The notes under the pieces are model-generated. The model was not told where the DNA came from. It ran no database searches and saw only the letters and a list, made by a program, of their open reading frames with translations. From Schistocerca nitens (lineage: Eukaryota; Arthropoda; Insecta; Orthoptera; Acrididae), in the NCBI RefSeq assembly GCF_023898315.1, contig NC_064622.1, forward strand, positions 80,415,387-80,479,386: 64,000 bases of DNA. Reading direction: 5' to 3'. How positions within the stretch are numbered: position 1 is the first letter of the stretch; every line of letters starts with the position of its first letter. Shown piece after piece: positions 63,457 through 64,000 of the stretch. Position numbers and translations under genes: made by a program.

Positions 63457-64000
63457 CACTGATGAGCCAGAACATTATGAATACCTATCTACTTTTTATA
63501 TAAACCGGTCCAGGTGACAGCAGCGTCACCTGGCGAGGAACAACCGCTACTCAGACACAGGCACGGTGCGTCTAGCATCAGTGGGTGAGCGTGCTCTCCG
63601 TGTGTAGAATGGGGAAAGGGCGCGATCTGCGTTTGACAGAGGACAGATAGTGATGGCGTGGAGGCCCGGCACGAGCATTTCCGAAACTGCACGACGTGTC
63701 GGATGTTCGAGGAGTGCTGTGGTGAGTGTCGTCAACACGTGGCGAAACCGAGGTGATACCATGTCCACACGTCGTGGGTTTGGGCGGCCACCCCTCATTA
63801 CGGATGTTGGACGTCGTAGCCTGGGCAGACTGGTACAACAGGACAGGCGGCGAATTGTGACGGAACTGACGTCAGACTGAAATGCTGGGCTGGGTAATAG
63901 TGTGTCTGAACGCGAAGTGCACCCAACACTCCCAACACACGCATGTGCAAAAGTTAACAGGACGATATCGGCAACTACGACTGAAATAAGCACGTGACCT
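63457..64000 (+). mobile_element. Tc1-like transposon of a third type, cut by the window end
   Basis: The left end CACTGATGAGCCAGAACATT follows TA at 63455-63456, a terminal repeat known from insect Tc1-like elements. A leader of about 150 bp precedes the transposase. The right end is beyond the window. It is distinct from the 7609 and 49231 families in both terminal repeat and protein. Confidence 0.85.
63609..64000 (+). pseudogene. Tc1-like transposase N-terminal part, broken
   Basis: The start is MGKGRDLRLTEDR, after which the frame shifts by one base near 63635 and hits a stop. The other frame carries on with IVMAWRPGTSISETARRVGC, SRSAVVSVVNTWRNRGDT (the helix-turn-helix), GRPPLITDVGRRSLGRLVQQ and DRRRIVTELTSD, then another stop at 63878. 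Downstream pieces NSVSEREVHPTLPTHAC and INRTISATTTEIST-like words fit the end of the DNA-binding half. The catalytic half lies outside. At least two lesions make this copy inactive. Confidence 0.8.

Larger units (their letters stand above)
58764..64000 (+). other. Start of the first intron of the host gene
   Basis: The intron begins GTAAGC at 58764. I find no convincing acceptor plus exon before the window end, so the intron is probably longer than 5.2 kb. It contains a SINE with an RTE inside it and the start of a Tc1-like element. The unassigned parts are 58770-59133 and 62640-63456, where nothing else is recognised. Confidence 0.55.

Overview
This is repeat-dominated nuclear DNA from a large-genome insect. 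The best match I can recall is an orthopteran such as a Schistocerca locust. That assignment is inference. It rests on many copies of two tRNA-derived SINE families, CR1-like and RTE/BovB-like LINEs, Tc1/mariner elements, a CGGBP1-like hAT and Gypsy fossils. Almost every long open frame belongs to a transposable element. Only one stretch looks like a host gene: a TATA box at 58645-58652, an ATG at 58700, a signal-peptide exon and a consensus splice donor at 58764. Its intron runs right and has collected a SINE and a nearly whole RTE LINE.

Layout. 1-7075: decayed LINE pieces, one SINE and a mariner remnant. 7075-11965: a CR1-like LINE split by a full Tc1 element with an open transposase (7609-9030) and by an RTE fragment (9249-9802). 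11966-20564: a second mariner remnant, a CR1 3' half, SINEs, two diverged copies of an unidentified duplicated block (12880-15420 and 17945-20115), a long-inverted-repeat transposon (18327-19073) and a ~350-bp foldback with a SINE in one arm (19560-20125). 20564-21261: RTE fragment. 21600-30249: a CGGBP1-type hAT transposase pseudogene split by a Gypsy-like LTR fossil (22117-28882, itself hit by a Tc1) and by two SINEs. 32800-45425: scattered gag-like and pol-like Gypsy fossil pieces, a nested RTE (34271-39257 with a CR1 piece and a SINE inside) and an older RTE. 45430-49230: nothing recognised except a SINE-like scrap. 49231-55880: a second Tc1 type with a SINE inside, an internally deleted copy of the first Tc1, and two further LINE families. 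55890-58640: upstream flank of the host gene. 58645 onward: host promoter, exon and intron, ending in a third Tc1-like element cut by the window edge.

The nesting gives relative dates. Target-site duplications (TSDs) are readable for most insertions and make the order firm: hAT, then LTR element, then Tc1; RTE, then CR1 piece and SINE; SINE, then RTE in the host intron. The clearest candidates for something new are the Tc1 family whose catalytic D-to-E spacing I count as 32 residues, its in-frame deleted derivative, the unidentified duplicated block, the foldback, and a short insertion that links the SINE tail to a different head. I saw no coherent undescribed multi-gene system.
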